Positions 5,002 to 5,831 of a stretch of 5,831 bases of DNA are shown in pieces. Source of the DNA: Deltaproteobacteria bacterium (lineage in GTDB: Bacteria > Desulfobacterota > DSM-4660 > Desulfatiglandales > HGW-15); assembly GCA_021737245.1 (NCBI GenBank), contig JAIPEI010000252.1:1-5831 (forward strand). The letters are read 5' to 3'. The position numbers and the translations under genes were made by a program. Position 1 is the first letter of the stretch, and the number at the start of each line of letters is the position of its first letter. The notes under the pieces are model-generated. The model saw only the letters and a list, made by a program, of their open reading frames with translations. It did no database searches and was not told the origin of the DNA.

Positions 5002-5831
5002 GGCTTTCGGCTCCCCAATCGGGGAAATGAGACGTAAAACGTCGTACCCTCGCCCTCGCGGCTCTCGAACCGGATCTCTCCTGCGTGGGCCTTTACCAGG
5101 TTGTACGTGACCGAGAGCCCGAGACCGGTTCCCCCCTCCTCCTGGCGGTTCGTGAAGAACGGGTCGAAGATCCGATCTGCAATGGCATCGGGAATGCCCC
5201 GGCCGGAGTCTGAGACCGATAGGACCAGGCGGATACCCTCGACGCGGGTCCGCACCCCGACCTCCCCGGGACGGCCGGCCATGGCCTGAGCGGCGTTGAT
5301 GAGCAGGTTCAGCACGATCTGCTCCAGGTTCTGGATGTTTCCCTCCATCAGGGGCAGGGGCTCGTGGAGGTCCGCCCGGAGGTTTGTGCCTGCTTTCCGT
5401 AGCGTGGTCCGGGCGAGCCGCATGGCGTTGTGCACGGCCGAGTTCAGCTGAACCGGCGCCTTGTCCCTGGTGCTCGGGATGCGGGAGAAGCGCTTGAGGT
5501 CGGACACGATCCTGGCGATGCGATTCGCAGCCATGTCCATGTTGGCGAGGAGCTGAGGCATGTTCTCCTGAAGAAAGTCGAAGGAAAGACCGCCGAACGT
5601 CTCCTGCGGGTGCTCCAGGGACCACGCTCTCAAGGCGGGTTCAAAATCCTGCCAGACCCGCTGGAGCAGCGGCGTGTTGAACATGATCTGGTTGACGGGG
5701 TTGTTGATCTCATGGGCCACGCCGGCCACCAGAACCCCGAGCGCCTCCATCTTCTGAGCCTGCAGCAGCTGCTCCCGGCTTTTTGCCAGGGCCTGCTCCG
5801 CCTCGAGCCGGTCGGTCACCTCCCTGAGCAT
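4998..5831 (-). CDS. Sensor histidine kinase, NtrB-like, N-terminus outside window
   Basis: 277 residues are visible; the frame is open at the window edge, so the Met at 5831 is probably internal. REVTDRLEAEQALAKSREQL (3-22) is a typical end of a PAS/PAC domain leading into a coiled coil, so a PAS sensor probably precedes it. The H-box is AGVAHEINNPV (36-46) with His40 as phospho-acceptor. The DHp region between the H-box and RIVSDLKRFSR (107-117) is about 60 residues long with an inserted stretch (57-92, FEPALRAW to LQENMPQLL), a variant I recall from Desulfobacterota kinases. The ATPase domain is complete: N-box EQIVLNLLINAAQA (170-183), G1 DSGRGIP (208-214), F-box FDPFFT (222-227), G2 GGTGLGLSV (233-241). 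There is no receiver at the C-terminus. The TGA stop overlaps the activator start by four bases, so the two are made together. The signal is unknown because the sensor part is missing. Confidence 0.96.
   Translation of the reverse strand: MLREVTDRLEAEQALAKSREQLLQAQKMEALGVLVAGVAHEINNPVNQIMFNTPLLQRVWQDFEPALRAWSLEHPQETFGGLSFDFLQENMPQLLANMDMAANRIARIVSDLKRFSRIPSTRDKAPVQLNSAVHNAMRLARTTLRKAGTNLRADLHEPLPLMEGNIQNLEQIVLNLLINAAQAMAGRPGEVGVRTRVEGIRLVLSVSDSGRGIPDAIADRIFDPFFTNRQEEGGTGLGLSVTYNLVKAHAGEIRFESREGEGTTFYVSFPRLGSRKP

Noticed and set aside
3580..5037. 485-codon open frame on the plus strand
   Set aside because: It is antisense to the sigma-54 activator, whose motifs are complete; its composition is that of a mirrored frame.
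5002..5625. Upstream extension of the activator frame
   Set aside because: It overlaps the kinase ATPase domain in another frame and is Arg/Pro/Gly-rich with no domain.

Overview
The window is GC-rich and densely coding, except for three regulatory gaps. The gene set suggests Desulfobacterota (the former Deltaproteobacteria, possibly a sulphate-reducer relative). The grounds are an NtrB-like kinase with an enlarged DHp region coupled to a sigma-54 activator, sigma-54 promoter sequences, a large intergenic palindrome and a stand-alone excisionase-type HTH protein. This placement is inference from style, not from a marker gene.

Layout. Positions 1-1721 (minus strand) hold a likely two-gene operon: an OsmC-family protein (1152-1721), followed after 51 bases by a GTG-started protein with nitroreductase-like signatures (1-1100), which runs off the window. 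A 353-base divergent gap (1722-2074) separates these from a plus-strand gene for a small predicted lipoprotein (2075-2317). This converges on a 57-residue HTH_17/excisionase-type DNA-binding protein on the minus strand (2332-2505). Its 282-base upstream gap carries a sigma-54-like promoter, an 8-bp dyad and a nested palindrome of about 122 bp. Next come a single-domain response regulator (2788-3213), a 330-base regulatory gap with a good sigma-54 promoter and an upstream dyad, a sigma-54-dependent response regulator (3544-5001), and its overlapping sensor histidine kinase (4998-5831, N-terminus outside the window).

Working together. The kinase and activator overlap by 4 bases and are surely partners. 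The sigma-54 element (TGGAAC-N5-TTGCT, GG-N10-GC spacing) lies between the activator gene and the receiver-only gene. A dyad sits about 127 bases upstream of the predicted start site, where an enhancer site for the activator would be expected. A second, weaker sigma-54-like element precedes the HTH gene. I infer a local circuit in which the kinase/activator pair switches on a receiver-only protein and perhaps a small DNA-binding protein. The OsmC/nitroreductase-like operon may be an independent redox or detoxification unit; nothing in the sequence ties it to the circuit.
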